Positions 45,507 to 54,320 of a DNA stretch of 64,000 bases are shown here, one piece after another; within the stretch, counting starts at the first letter, position 1; each line of letters begins with the position of its first letter. The DNA is from Pseudomonas yamanorum (GTDB lineage Bacteria > Pseudomonadota > Gammaproteobacteria > Pseudomonadales > Pseudomonadaceae), in NCBI RefSeq assembly GCF_900105735.1, contig NZ_LT629793.1, positions 6,448,001-6,512,000 on the forward strand, given 5' to 3'. A program made the translations under genes and the position numbers. The notes beneath the pieces were generated by a model. That model worked only from the letters and a program-made list of their open reading frames with translations, did not search any database and was not told the origin of the DNA.

Positions 45507-46775
45507 TTAACTCCAGCGTTTGAACAACACACTGGCATTCACGCCACCAAATCCGAATCCATTGGATATCGCGTATTCAATCGGCAGCGGCCGGGCTTGA
45601 CCTCGGACCATATCCAGCCCTTCGGCAGCGGGGTCCGGGTTGTCCAGGTTGAGGGTCGCCGGGGCAATCTGATCGCGCAGGGCGAGCACAGTGAAGATCG
45701 CCTCGATCCCGCCCGCTGCGCCCAACAGATGGCCGGTCGCCGACTTGGTGGCGCTGATCGCGACGCTGGCATTTGCACCGAACAGCGTATTGATCGCCGC
45801 CAGTTCGCCGTTGTCACCTACGGGTGTCGACGTGGCATGGGCGTTCAAATGCTGGATCTGTGCGGCGCTGATCCCCGCTTGCGCAATCGCCAATTCCATC
45901 GCCCGGCGCGCACCGGAGCCATCTTCCGGCCCTGAAGTCATGTGATAGGCGTCGGCGCTGGTACCGTAGCCCACCAGCTCGGCGATAGGCGTGGCCCCGC
46001 GAGCCAGTGCATGCTCCAGCTCCTCGATCACCAATATCCCGGCACCTTCGCCCATCACAAATCCATCTCGGCCTTGATCAAATGGGCGGGAAGCCAATGC
46101 CGGCGTGTCGTTGTAATCGCTGGACAGTGCACGTGCTGCGGCAAAACCGCCGAGGCTGACCCGGTGGATGCAGGCTTCGGCGCCGCCACACACGGCGATA
46201 TCGATTTCCCCTGCGCGGATCATCCGAGCGGCATCACCAATCGCCTGTACGCCGGCGGCGCAAGCGGTGACGGGGGAGCCGAGCGGGCCTTTCAGTTGGT
46301 GCTGGATCGACACATGCCCGGCTGCCATGTTGCCGAGGAATGACGGGATCGTGAACGGCGACAGGCGGCGTGGCCCTTTGCTGTCAGCCGTACGAACGGC
46401 CTCGGCAATCGCGGGAAAACCACCCACGCCGGAGGCGATGATTGTCGCGGTACGTTCTTGCTGCGATGGCGTCTGCGGACTCCAGCCAGCCTGGGCCAGG
46501 GCCTCTTGCGCGGCTGCCAGGGCAAACACGATGAACCGGTCCATCTTGCGTTGTTCCTTGGCCGGGATGACAGTGTCGGGGTCAAAGCCGGCTTCAGGGT
46601 CCTGGGTGCGGTCGAGCACTTGGCCGCCGATGCTGATTGCCAGGTCGCCGACCAATGCCTCGGGTAGCCTGCGAATCCCGGATTCACCGGCCAGCAGGCG
46701 TTTCCAGGTCTGTTCCACGCCGGTTGCCAGCGGGGTCACTGCACCCATGCCGGTCACAACAATTCGCTTACTCAT
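45507..46775 (-). CDS. fabF: beta-ketoacyl-ACP synthase II (FabF-like paralogue)
   Basis: A 422-residue condensing enzyme. The Cys-His-His triad is Cys172 (VTACAAG), His313 (NAHATSTPVGD) and His349 (SATGHLLGAAG). It sits alone, without acpP, fabG or fabD, so it is probably a second FabF and not the housekeeping copy. A divergent HxlR regulator shares its 113-base promoter region, which contains a perfect 8-bp inverted repeat. The gene separates the two cobalamin blocks. Its role may be stress- or signal-dependent fatty-acid elongation; inference. Confidence 0.93.
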   Translation of the reverse strand: MSKRIVVTGMGAVTPLATGVEQTWKRLLAGESGIRRLPEALVGDLAISIGGQVLDRTQDPEAGFDPDTVIPAKEQRKMDRFIVFALAAAQEALAQAGWSPQTPSQQERTATIIASGVGGFPAIAEAVRTADSKGPRRLSPFTIPSFLGNMAAGHVSIQHQLKGPLGSPVTACAAGVQAIGDAARMIRAGEIDIAVCGGAEACIHRVSLGGFAAARALSSDYNDTPALASRPFDQGRDGFVMGEGAGILVIEELEHALARGATPIAELVGYGTSADAYHMTSGPEDGSGARRAMELAIAQAGISAAQIQHLNAHATSTPVGDNGELAAINTLFGANASVAISATKSATGHLLGAAGGIEAIFTVLALRDQIAPATLNLDNPDPAAEGLDMVRGQARPLPIEYAISNGFGFGGVNASVLFKRWS

Positions 46776-46821
46776 GATCGCTTAGCTCCGCAAATTTCAG
46801 GTTGGTAGCATTGCATAGACG

Positions 46822-46855
46822 AAGCTATCATTATGAAAGTAACATTCGATAGCTT
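46822..46855. promoter_or_regulatory. inverted-repeat operator candidate between fabF and hxlR-type gene
   Basis: AAGCTATC (46822-46829) and GATAGCTT (46848-46855), perfect arms around 18 bases, 46 bases from the fabF start and 33 from the regulator start. HxlR-type dimers bind such spaced repeats. Confidence 0.6.
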
Positions 46856-46888
46856 AAATTTCCGGGGCCGCCCCATAGAGGAACTGCA

Positions 46889-47407
46889 ATGCAACGTAAG
46901 TCGCTGGTGAATGCCGAATGCCCGGTAGCCCGTGGAGTGGAACGGGTAGGCGAGTGGTGGAGCATCCTGATCATGCGCGACGCGCTGCAAGGTTTGCGGC
47001 GCTTTGACGAGTTTTCACAGAGCCTGGGAATCGCTCCGAACATGCTGACTCGCCGGCTCAACAGCCTGGTGGACGCGGGGCTGTTGGAGCGCCGGCAATA
47101 CAGCGAGCGGCCGCCACGTTTCGAGTACGTGCCGACGCCGGTCGGCGAGGATTTCCGGGTGGTGATTATGGCGTTCGTCGGTTGGGGCAACCGCCATTTC
47201 GCCAACGAAGGCGAAAGCCTGCAATTGGTTGACCGGGAAACCCGGCGCCCGGTGGAAGTGGCGGTGGTGGACGCCGACGGTGTGCGCGTGTCCGTCGAGC
47301 AATGCAGCGTTCAAGCCGGGCCTGCTGCCAGCGAGGGCATGCTGGAGCGCCTGGCGCTGCTTCGCGCCAAACGCTCGGACATTGACCCGTCCCCGCGCAC
47401 TGCGTAG
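46889..47407 (+). CDS. HxlR-family winged-helix regulator
   Basis: A 172-residue MarR-like HxlR regulator. It begins with the family-typical Cys (NAECPVARGVERVGEWWSILIMRDA, about 8-32), which in relatives senses redox or electrophiles, then the recognition region LGIAPNMLTRRLNSLVDAGLLERR. A C-terminal extension of about 60 residues is present. Divergent from fabF with a shared palindromic operator candidate, so it most likely controls fabF and itself. The signal is unknown. Confidence 0.9.
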   Translation: MQRKSLVNAECPVARGVERVGEWWSILIMRDALQGLRRFDEFSQSLGIAPNMLTRRLNSLVDAGLLERRQYSERPPRFEYVPTPVGEDFRVVIMAFVGWGNRHFANEGESLQLVDRETRRPVEVAVVDADGVRVSVEQCSVQAGPAASEGMLERLALLRAKRSDIDPSPRTA

Positions 47408-47417
47408 CCTTGCACCT

Positions 47418-47592
47418 TCGAGGTTCTTCGGCCCAGGCCGAAGCTAAGAAGGGAACGCGGTCAATGCCGCGGCTGCCCCCGCAACTGTAAAGGGTTTATC
47501 TGACTGCCACGCCACTGCCTGAACAAGGCGGGAAGGCGCAGCCAGCGCCGGCCTCACCGCCGGCAAGCCCCAAGCCAGGAGACCTGCCTCGC
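47418..47592 (+). promoter_or_regulatory. cobalamin riboswitch upstream of cobW
   Basis: Contains GGCTGCCCCCGCAACTGTAAAG, GCCACTG, GGCGGGAAGG and the closing AGCCCCAAGCCAGGAGACCTGCC, in the correct order. A hairpin ATGCCC/GGGCAT (47676-47695) lies just before the cobW ATG and may form part of the expression platform. Confidence 0.95.
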
Positions 47593-47698
47593 AACCGATT
47601 TTCTACTTCAACCGGGCGGGGTGATCCGGTGGCGAATTCTGCTTCTGCGCACCCGCGCAGGGCCACTCGTCCCGTATGCCCGCCCCAAAGGGCATCCG

Positions 47699-48760
47699 AT
47701 GAAAACACTGGCCAAACTCCCCGTCACCATCGTTACCGGCTTCCTCGGCTCGGGCAAGACTACCTTGCTGCGCCACATGCTGGATAACGCCCAGGGGCGC
47801 CGTATCGCGGTGATCGTCAACGAGTTCGGTGAGCTGGGCATTGACGGTGAAATCCTCAAGCAATGCTCCATCGGCTGCACCGAAGAAGAAGCCAACGGCC
47901 GCGTCTACGAATTGGCCAATGGCTGCCTGTGCTGCACGGTCCAGGAAGAGTTCTTCCCGGTGATGCGCGAACTGGTGGCCCGTCGCGGCGACCTCGACCA
48001 TATCCTCATCGAAACCTCGGGCCTGGCCCTGCCAAAACCCTTGGTCCAGGCGTTCCAGTGGCCGGAAATCCGCAGTGCCTGCACCGTTGACGCCGTGATC
48101 ACCGTGGTCGACAGCCCGGCCGTGGCCGCCGGCACGTTCGCCGCCTTCCCGGACCAGGTCGACGCCCAGCGCAAGCTCGACCCGAACCTGGACCATGAAT
48201 CGCCGCTGCACGAGCTGTTCGCCGACCAACTGGCCAGCGCCGACCTGGTGATCCTCAACAAGTCCGACCTGATCAGCCCTGAAGACCTGGCCCGTGTGCG
48301 CCTGGAAGTGGCTGAAGAACTGCCGCCGGCGGTCAAAATCATCGAAGCCAGCAGCGGTCGCCTGCCGCTGGACGTGTTGATCGGCCTGGGCGCGGGCTCC
48401 GAAGAACATATCGACGGTCGCCACAGCCATCACGATCATCATCACGAAGGTGAAGACGACCACGATCACGACGCCTTCGATTCCATCTCCATCGAACTGC
48501 CCCAGGCTGACGAAAGCCTGCTGCTGGACGCCCTGACCCAACTGGTGGTCAAGCACGGCATCCTGCGGGTCAAGGGTTTTGCGGCGATCCCGAACAAACC
48601 GATGCGCCTGCTGATCCAGGGCGTGGGCACCCGTTTTGACAAGCACTTCGACCGCGCCTGGCGCGCCGATGAGCCCCGCGCCACGCACTTGGTGCTGATC
48701 GGCCAGGAACTGGACGCCGCCTTGCTTGAAGCGCAACTGCGCGCCGCCCTCAGCGTTTAA
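47699..48760 (+). CDS. cobW: cobalamin biosynthesis GTPase/metallochaperone CobW
   Basis: A 353-residue G3E-family GTPase thought to load cobalt into the cobaltochelatase. Walker A is GFLGSGKT at 14-21, the metal-binding CLCC motif follows (ELANGCLCCTV, about 77-87), and a His/Asp-rich loop (about 240-262) precedes the CobW C-terminal domain. The ATG at 47699 begins the conserved MKTLAKLPVTIVTGF. First gene behind the riboswitch; cobN starts three bases after its stop. Confidence 0.95.
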   Translation: MKTLAKLPVTIVTGFLGSGKTTLLRHMLDNAQGRRIAVIVNEFGELGIDGEILKQCSIGCTEEEANGRVYELANGCLCCTVQEEFFPVMRELVARRGDLDHILIETSGLALPKPLVQAFQWPEIRSACTVDAVITVVDSPAVAAGTFAAFPDQVDAQRKLDPNLDHESPLHELFADQLASADLVILNKSDLISPEDLARVRLEVAEELPPAVKIIEASSGRLPLDVLIGLGAGSEEHIDGRHSHHDHHHEGEDDHDHDAFDSISIELPQADESLLLDALTQLVVKHGILRVKGFAAIPNKPMRLLIQGVGTRFDKHFDRAWRADEPRATHLVLIGQELDAALLEAQLRAALSV

Positions 48761-48763
48761 CCC

Positions 48764-51700
48764 ATGCACCTGCTCAGGACCCAGCCCGGCGGTTTCGTTT
48801 CGGATGACAACATTGCCGACCTTGGACAGACTCCCGCCGAGCTGGTAATCCTGTGCAGCGGTGATTCCAGCCTGGCGTTGCTGGCCGAAGCGGCCCAGCA
48901 GTTGCCCGAGGATTACCCGAGCCTGCGGCTGGCCAACCCGATGCAGGTGCAGAACCATGCCTCGGTCGACCTGTATGTGGATGAGGTACTGCGTCACGCC
49001 AAGGTCATCCTGATTTCGCTGCACGGCGGCATCGGTTATTGGCGCTACGGTATCGAGCGCTTGGTGGAATTGGCCGAGCGTGGAGTGCAGCTGATTCTGG
49101 TGCCGGGGGATGATCGCCCGGACCCGGAACTCAGCGGTCTCAGCACCGTGGGTGCCGAGGAGCGTGACCGGCTCTGGCACTTCCTGCGCCAGGGTGGCTT
49201 GGGTAATGCGCTGGATTTCTATCGCTGCCTGGCTGCGGGCTATCTTGGCCGCGATTACGCCTGGAGCGAGCCGCAAACCCTGCCGCGCACGGCGATTTAT
49301 CACCCGCGTAAAGCAAATGCCCGTCTCAACGATTGGCAGGCTGACTGGCAAGCTGATTTTCCGGTGGCCGCGGTGCTGTTCTACCGCTCCCATTTGCAGG
49401 CGGCCAACACCGGCTTTATCGATGTTTTTTGCCAACGCTTGCAGGCGGCGGGTCTTAACCCGCTGCCGATGGCGGTGGCCAGTTTGAAAGAGCCAGGCTG
49501 CCTGACGGTGGTCGAGGACTTGTTGGACGAAGTGCACGCCTCGGTGATTCTGAACACCACCGGCTTTGCCCAATCCAGCCCCGAAGCCCCGCACTTGCGG
49601 CCGTTTCGCCGCAATATTCCGGTGATCCAGGCGATTTGCGCCCAGGACAACGAGCCCGGCTGGCAGGCCAGCGAGCAAGGCCTCGGCCCCCGGGACCTGG
49701 CGATGCACATCGCGTTGCCGGAACTGGACGGGCGCATCATCAGCCGGCCCATCAGCTTCAAAGACCTGGCCTGGCGCAGCGAGCGCAGCCAGTCGGATGT
49801 GGTGTGCTATCGCGCACAGCCGGAGCGCATGGACTTCGTCGCCGAACTGGCACGGCGTTGGGTGGAGCTGGCGCGGGTGCCGAATGGCGAAAAGCGCATC
49901 GCGCTGATCCTCGCCAACTACCCGACCCGGGATGGGCGTATCGGCAATGGCGTGGGGCTCGACACCCCAGCCGCCGCGCTGAACATCTTGCGTGCATTAA
50001 AGACTGAAGGTTATCCGCTGCCGGACGTGTTGCCGCAAAGCGGTACCGCGCTGATCCAGGAACTGTTGGGCGGTGTCAGCAACGACCTGGACAGCCTCGA
50101 CCTGCGTCCGTGTCACCAAAGCCTGGCGCTCGACGACTACGAAGCGATGTTCAACCGCTTGCCCGAGTCTAACCGCCAAGCGGTTTTGGCACGCTGGGGC
50201 ACACCTCATACCGATCCGATGTTCCGCGACGGCCGCATGATGATTGCCGGCCTGCGTTTCGGCCTGACCTTCGTCGGCATCCAGCCGGCCCGGGGTTACC
50301 AGGTCGACGCCAGTGCCGTTTATCACGACCCGGACCTGGTGCCGCCCCACGGTTACTTGGCGTTCTACTTCTGGTTGCGCCAGACCTACAGCGCCCACGG
50401 CGTGATCCACGTCGGCAAGCACGGCAACCTGGAGTGGCTGCCGGGCAAGGGCGTCGGGCTTTCCGAAAACTGCTGGCCGGACGCATTGCTGGGGCCGCTG
50501 CCGAATATCTACCCGTTTATCGTCAACGACCCGGGCGAGGGCGCCCAGGCCAAGCGCCGCACCCAGGCCGTGATCATCGACCATCTGATGCCGCCGCTGA
50601 CCCGCGCCGAAACCTACGGCCCGTTGCGCGACCTGGAGCTGCTGGCCGACGAGTATTACGAAGCGCAATTGCTCGACCCACGAAGGGCCCGCGAGCTGCA
50701 AAAGGACATCCTCAAGCTGGTGCGGGAAACCCGTATCGACCAGGAACTGGCCCTGGACGAGAACCTCGACAGCGACGCCGACGCGGCGATCTGGCTGCCG
50801 CGCCTGGACACTTACCTGTGTGACTTGAAGGAGTCGCAGATTCGCGATGGCCTGCACATCTTTGGTGAGTCGCCCGAGGGCCGGTTGCGCATCGACACCT
50901 TGCTGGCCTTGCTGCGTATTCCGCGTGGCGATGGGCGCGGGCCGCAATCGAGTCTGCTGCGGGTATTGGCCAAGGCTTTCGAGCTGGGTTTCGATCCGCT
51001 GGATTGCGCCTTGGCCGAGCCGTGGACCGGGCGTCGTCCATTGGTGTTGCAGGATATCGACACGCAATTGTGGCGTACCGCCGGCGACACCCGTGAACGC
51101 TTGGAGCTGTATGCCGCGCGCCTGATCGAGCAGGCGCTGGAAGGTGCGGTGGAACAGCTTGAAGAGCCCGGCTGGGAAGACGTCAAGTCGGTGATCGAGA
51201 GCCTGCGCATCGTCGTCGCGCCCCGCCTGGATGCTTGCGGCCCGGCGGAAATGCGCGGGTTGCTGGATGCATTGAGCGGGCGGTTCGTCCCGGCCGGGCC
51301 CAGCGGTGCGCCGAGCCGGGGCCGCCTGGACGTGTTGCCTACCGGTCGCAATTTTTTCTCGGTGGATGTGCGCAACCTGCCCACTACCACCGCTTGGCGC
51401 ATCGGCTTCCAGTCGGCGAACCTGATTCTTGAGCGTCACCTGCAGGATCATGGCGACCACTTGCGCCAGCTCGGCCTGTCGGTGTGGGGCACTGCCACCA
51501 TGCGCACCGGCGGCGACGACATTGCCCAGGCCATGGCACTGATGGGCGTGCGCCCGGTATGGGCCACGGGCAGCCAGCGGGTGGATGACTTTGAAATCCT
51601 GCCCATCAGTCTGCTGGACCGGCCACGTGTCGATGTGACCTTGCGCGTGTCGGGCTTCTTCCGCGATGCGTTCGCCAACCTGATCCGGCTGTTCGACGCG

Positions 51701-52537
51701 GCGGTGCAAGCCGTGGCGGCGCTGGACGAGCCCGACGACCTGAACCCACTGGCCGCCAAGGTGCGCAGCGAGCGCGAAGCGTTGCGCCTGTCGGGCCTGG
51801 ACGAGGAAGCGGCGGCGAAACAGGCCGGTTGGCGGATCTTCGGCGCCAAGCCCGGGGCCTACGGCGCCGGCGTGCAGGGCGCGATTGACGGGCGCTTGTG
51901 GCAGAGCCGCGAAGACCTGGCCGAGGTTTACCTGAACTGGGGCGGCTACGCCTATGGCGGCTCCGACGAAGGCACCGCCGCCCGTGAACAGTTTGCCCAG
52001 CGCTTGAGCCAGGTGCAGGCGGTGTTGCAGAACCAGGACAACCGCGAGCATGACCTGCTCGACTCCAATGACTACTACCAATTTCAGGGCGGCATGCTCG
52101 CCGCCGTGGAAACCCTGAGCTGCGACAAGGCCGCCAGTTATCATGGTGACCACAGCCAGCCGGACCTGCCGAAGATCCGCACGCTAAAGGAAGAGTTGAA
52201 CCGGGTGATTCGTGCCCGGGCGGCCAATCCGAAGTGGATTGAAGGGGTGAAGCGCCACGGCTACAAAGGCGCTTTCGAGATGGCAGCCACCGTGGACAAT
52301 CTGTTCGCGTTCGACGCCACCACGGCGTTGATCGACGATCATCAATACGCGTTGCTGGCGGATGCCTACTTGCTGGACCCGGACACCCGCGCCTTTGTGC
52401 AGCAGCACAACCCGGATGCCCTGCGGGACATGACCGAGCGCATGCTCGAAGCCCAGCAGCGCGGCATGTGGCAGGAACCCGGGGCGTACCGCGAAGCGTT
52501 GGAAAATCTGTTGTTGGATATAGAAGAAGGCAGTTGA
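48764..52537 (+). CDS. cobN: cobaltochelatase large subunit CobN
   Basis: The 1257-residue catalytic subunit that inserts Co2+ into hydrogenobyrinic acid a,c-diamide in the aerobic B12 pathway. Length and the CobN/Mg-chelatase H-type motifs are typical: an HGGIGYWRYG region near the N-terminus, GVIHVGKHGNLEWLPGKGVGLS (about 545-566), FIVNDPGEGAQAKRR and the C-terminal YHGDHSQPDLP region. It starts 3 bases after cobW and its TGA overlaps the next ATG (TGATG). Its motor subunits are ChlI/ChlD-like, not CobS/CobT. Confidence 0.96.
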   Translation: MHLLRTQPGGFVSDDNIADLGQTPAELVILCSGDSSLALLAEAAQQLPEDYPSLRLANPMQVQNHASVDLYVDEVLRHAKVILISLHGGIGYWRYGIERLVELAERGVQLILVPGDDRPDPELSGLSTVGAEERDRLWHFLRQGGLGNALDFYRCLAAGYLGRDYAWSEPQTLPRTAIYHPRKANARLNDWQADWQADFPVAAVLFYRSHLQAANTGFIDVFCQRLQAAGLNPLPMAVASLKEPGCLTVVEDLLDEVHASVILNTTGFAQSSPEAPHLRPFRRNIPVIQAICAQDNEPGWQASEQGLGPRDLAMHIALPELDGRIISRPISFKDLAWRSERSQSDVVCYRAQPERMDFVAELARRWVELARVPNGEKRIALILANYPTRDGRIGNGVGLDTPAAALNILRALKTEGYPLPDVLPQSGTALIQELLGGVSNDLDSLDLRPCHQSLALDDYEAMFNRLPESNRQAVLARWGTPHTDPMFRDGRMMIAGLRFGLTFVGIQPARGYQVDASAVYHDPDLVPPHGYLAFYFWLRQTYSAHGVIHVGKHGNLEWLPGKGVGLSENCWPDALLGPLPNIYPFIVNDPGEGAQAKRRTQAVIIDHLMPPLTRAETYGPLRDLELLADEYYEAQLLDPRRARELQKDILKLVRETRIDQELALDENLDSDADAAIWLPRLDTYLCDLKESQIRDGLHIFGESPEGRLRIDTLLALLRIPRGDGRGPQSSLLRVLAKAFELGFDPLDCALAEPWTGRRPLVLQDIDTQLWRTAGDTRERLELYAARLIEQALEGAVEQLEEPGWEDVKSVIESLRIVVAPRLDACGPAEMRGLLDALSGRFVPAGPSGAPSRGRLDVLPTGRNFFSVDVRNLPTTTAWRIGFQSANLILERHLQDHGDHLRQLGLSVWGTATMRTGGDDIAQAMALMGVRPVWATGSQRVDDFEILPISLLDRPRVDVTLRVSGFFRDAFANLIRLFDAAVQAVAALDEPDDLNPLAAKVRSEREALRLSGLDEEAAAKQAGWRIFGAKPGAYGAGVQGAIDGRLWQSREDLAEVYLNWGGYAYGGSDEGTAAREQFAQRLSQVQAVLQNQDNREHDLLDSNDYYQFQGGMLAAVETLSCDKAASYHGDHSQPDLPKIRTLKEELNRVIRARAANPKWIEGVKRHGYKGAFEMAATVDNLFAFDATTALIDDHQYALLADAYLLDPDTRAFVQQHNPDALRDMTERMLEAQQRGMWQEPGAYREALENLLLDIEEGS

Positions 52538-53535
52538 TGACCGACCTCCCGCATTTCCCGCTGTCCGCCGTTGTCGGTGCCGACGACTTGAAACTGGCCC
52601 TGTGCCTGACCGCCATCGACCCGAAAATCGGCGGCGTGCTGATTGAAGGCCCGCGCGGCATGGCCAAGTCCACCCTGGCCCGTGGCCTGGCGGACCTGCT
52701 CGCCAGCGGCCAGTTCGTTACGCTGCCGTTGGGCGCTACCGAAGAGCGTCTAGTGGGCACCCTCGACCTGGACGCGGCGCTAGGCGAAGGCCGCGCGCAG
52801 TTTTCCCCCGGCGTACTGGCCAAGGCCGACGGCGGTGTGCTCTATGTCGATGAAGTCAATTTACTGCCCGATCATCTGGTGGACCTGCTGCTGGACGTGG
52901 CCGCCAGCGGCACCAACCTGATCGAGCGCGACGGGATTTCCCACCGGCATTCGGCGCGCTTCGTGCTGATTGGCACCATGAACCCGGAAGAGGGCGAGTT
53001 GCGCCCGCAATTGCTCGACCGGTTTGGTTTCAACGTAGCGCTGAGCGGGCACACCCAGCCGGCTGAGCGGGGGCAGATCATTCGTCGCCGCCTGGATTTC
53101 GACAGTGACCCTCAGGGTTTCTACGGGCACTGGGCCGACCAGCAGGCCGCGTTGCGTGAGCGCTGCACACAGGCCCGCGCGTTGCTGGATAGCATCCCGC
53201 TGGATGACCAGGCGCTGGCGCAGATCACCGAACGTTGTTTTGCTGCGGGCGTCGATGGCCTGCGCGCCGACCTGGTCTGGCTGCGCGGCGCCCGTGCCCA
53301 TGCCGCCTGGCGGGGTGCGACGGCCATCGGCGAGGAAGATATCGAAGCCGTTGCGGAGTTTGCCCTGCGTCACCGGCGCCGGGAGCAATCACCGCCTGCT
53401 ACTCCGCCTGCAGGCGGTCAATCAGCCAAGCCCAATGATTCAACAGAATGCCAGGGCCAATGGGGCGACATGCCCGCGCCTGCGCTGACCACGGGGGCTC
53501 GCCGGGACGTGCCCACCTGGCCAAAAAAGCCCTAG
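52537..53535 (+). CDS. chlD: ChlI/BchI-like AAA+ ATPase, cobaltochelatase small subunit
   Basis: A 332-residue AAA+ motor subunit. Walker A GPRGMAKS at 38-45, Walker B VLYVDE at 101-106, sensor-1 Asn149 and LLDRFGF at 159-165. It powers cobalt insertion by CobN. Its ATG overlaps the cobN stop. The last codons read CCA AAA AAG CCC TAG: the heptamer A AAA AAG sits six bases before a perfect 11-bp hairpin, and the -1 frame continues into the VWA domain. A ribosome that slips would make a 551-residue ChlD-like protein (residues 1-331 plus 220 VWA-frame residues); one that does not makes this subunit. I give the symbol for the combined gene. Confidence 0.9.
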   Translation: MTDLPHFPLSAVVGADDLKLALCLTAIDPKIGGVLIEGPRGMAKSTLARGLADLLASGQFVTLPLGATEERLVGTLDLDAALGEGRAQFSPGVLAKADGGVLYVDEVNLLPDHLVDLLLDVAASGTNLIERDGISHRHSARFVLIGTMNPEEGELRPQLLDRFGFNVALSGHTQPAERGQIIRRRLDFDSDPQGFYGHWADQQAALRERCTQARALLDSIPLDDQALAQITERCFAAGVDGLRADLVWLRGARAHAAWRGATAIGEEDIEAVAEFALRHRRREQSPPATPPAGGQSAKPNDSTECQGQWGDMPAPALTTGARRDVPTWPKKP

Positions 53536-54191
53536 GCATCCGCCCCAGGCCTCCAGCGGGGGCGGATGCGCGGCCCAAGGCGGGTCGACTGGACAAGGGC
53601 CGGCGAGGCCAGGCGCGCAGCGCGGCCGAAGGTTCGATCAACTGGCCGGGTACCTTGCTCGGCGGGCGGCCGCAACGCCGTGAAGACCTGCTGTATCAAC
53701 TGCGCAGCCGCACGCCCCATGAGCTGTGGCTGGTGATTGTCGATGCTTCGGCGTCCACCCGGCGGCATCAGGCGCTGAGCGATGCCAAGGGGTTACTGGC
53801 CCAGTTGTTCGACGATGCCTATCGACAGCGGGCGCGCATGGCGTTGCTCACTGCAAGTGGTCAATCGCCAAAGTGGCAGGTGCAGGGATTAAAGGCGGCA
53901 AAAGGGCTGGGTCATTGGCTTGATGGGCTCGGTGCAGGCGGCGGCACGCCATTGTTGGCGGCGCTGAACGAAGCGGGGCACTGGTTGGCGGCTCGTCGCA
54001 AGCGTTACCCGGTGGAGCAGCAGCGGTTGCTGGTGATCACCGATGGACGGCTGAAAGATGTGGCAGGGCTGCCGCAGCTGGACTGCCCGGGCTTGCTGGT
54101 GGACATCGAGCGCGGCCCGATCCGCTTGGGGCGCGCGAAAGCGCTGGCTACCGGGCTGCAGGTGGATTATCGGCACATCGATCACCTGTAA
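53448..54191 (+). CDS. VWA domain, ChlD C-terminal half (-1 frame)
   Basis: A 247-codon frame overlapping the ATPase gene by 88 bases. After a Pro/Arg/Gly-rich linker (about 28-65) comes an integrin-I/VWA domain with MIDAS residues Asp99-x-Ser101-x-Ser103 and a late VITDG. Together with the preceding ATPase this is the layout of ChlD/BchD (AAA+, Pro-rich linker, VWA), which bridges the ATPase ring to the CobN-type subunit. Independent starts at 53448 or 53460 have poor ribosome sites and lie inside the ATPase frame. I think it is mainly translated by -1 frameshifting at 53523-53529, entering at Ala28. Confidence 0.85.
   Translation: MPGPMGRHARACADHGGSPGRAHLAKKALGIRPRPPAGADARPKAGRLDKGRRGQARSAAEGSINWPGTLLGGRPQRREDLLYQLRSRTPHELWLVIVDASASTRRHQALSDAKGLLAQLFDDAYRQRARMALLTASGQSPKWQVQGLKAAKGLGHWLDGLGAGGGTPLLAALNEAGHWLAARRKRYPVEQQRLLVITDGRLKDVAGLPQLDCPGLLVDIERGPIRLGRAKALATGLQVDYRHIDHL
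53523..53569 (+). promoter_or_regulatory. programmed -1 frameshift signal (slippery site plus hairpin)
   Basis: Slippery heptamer A AAA AAG at 53523-53529 in the ATPase frame; a 6-base spacer including the TAG stop (53533-53535); perfect 11-bp stem GCATCCGCCCC (53536-53546) / GGGGCGGATGC (53559-53569) with an 11-base loop. The same heptamer drives dnaX frameshifting in E. coli. Confidence 0.85.
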
Positions 54192-54216
54192 GCCCCCCCC
54201 CGCAAATCCGTCCGTA

Positions 54217-54320
54217 GCAGCTGTCGAGCGTCAGCGAGGCTGCGTCGGGCGCGACTCGGTGATGGAGGATGACTCGGCAATTGCGGTGCTGCCGACGCAG
54301 CCTCGCTGGCGCTCGGCAGC
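54217..54320. repeat. inverted repeat element at the DUF1853 3' end
   Basis: Arms at 54217-54248 and 54292-54320 are near-perfect reverse complements built on CAGCCTCGCTGGCGCTCG. Related half-copies occur near 42535-42560 and 6932-6948. It lies between the convergent VWA and DUF1853 genes and encodes the DUF1853 C-terminal tail. Confidence 0.8.
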
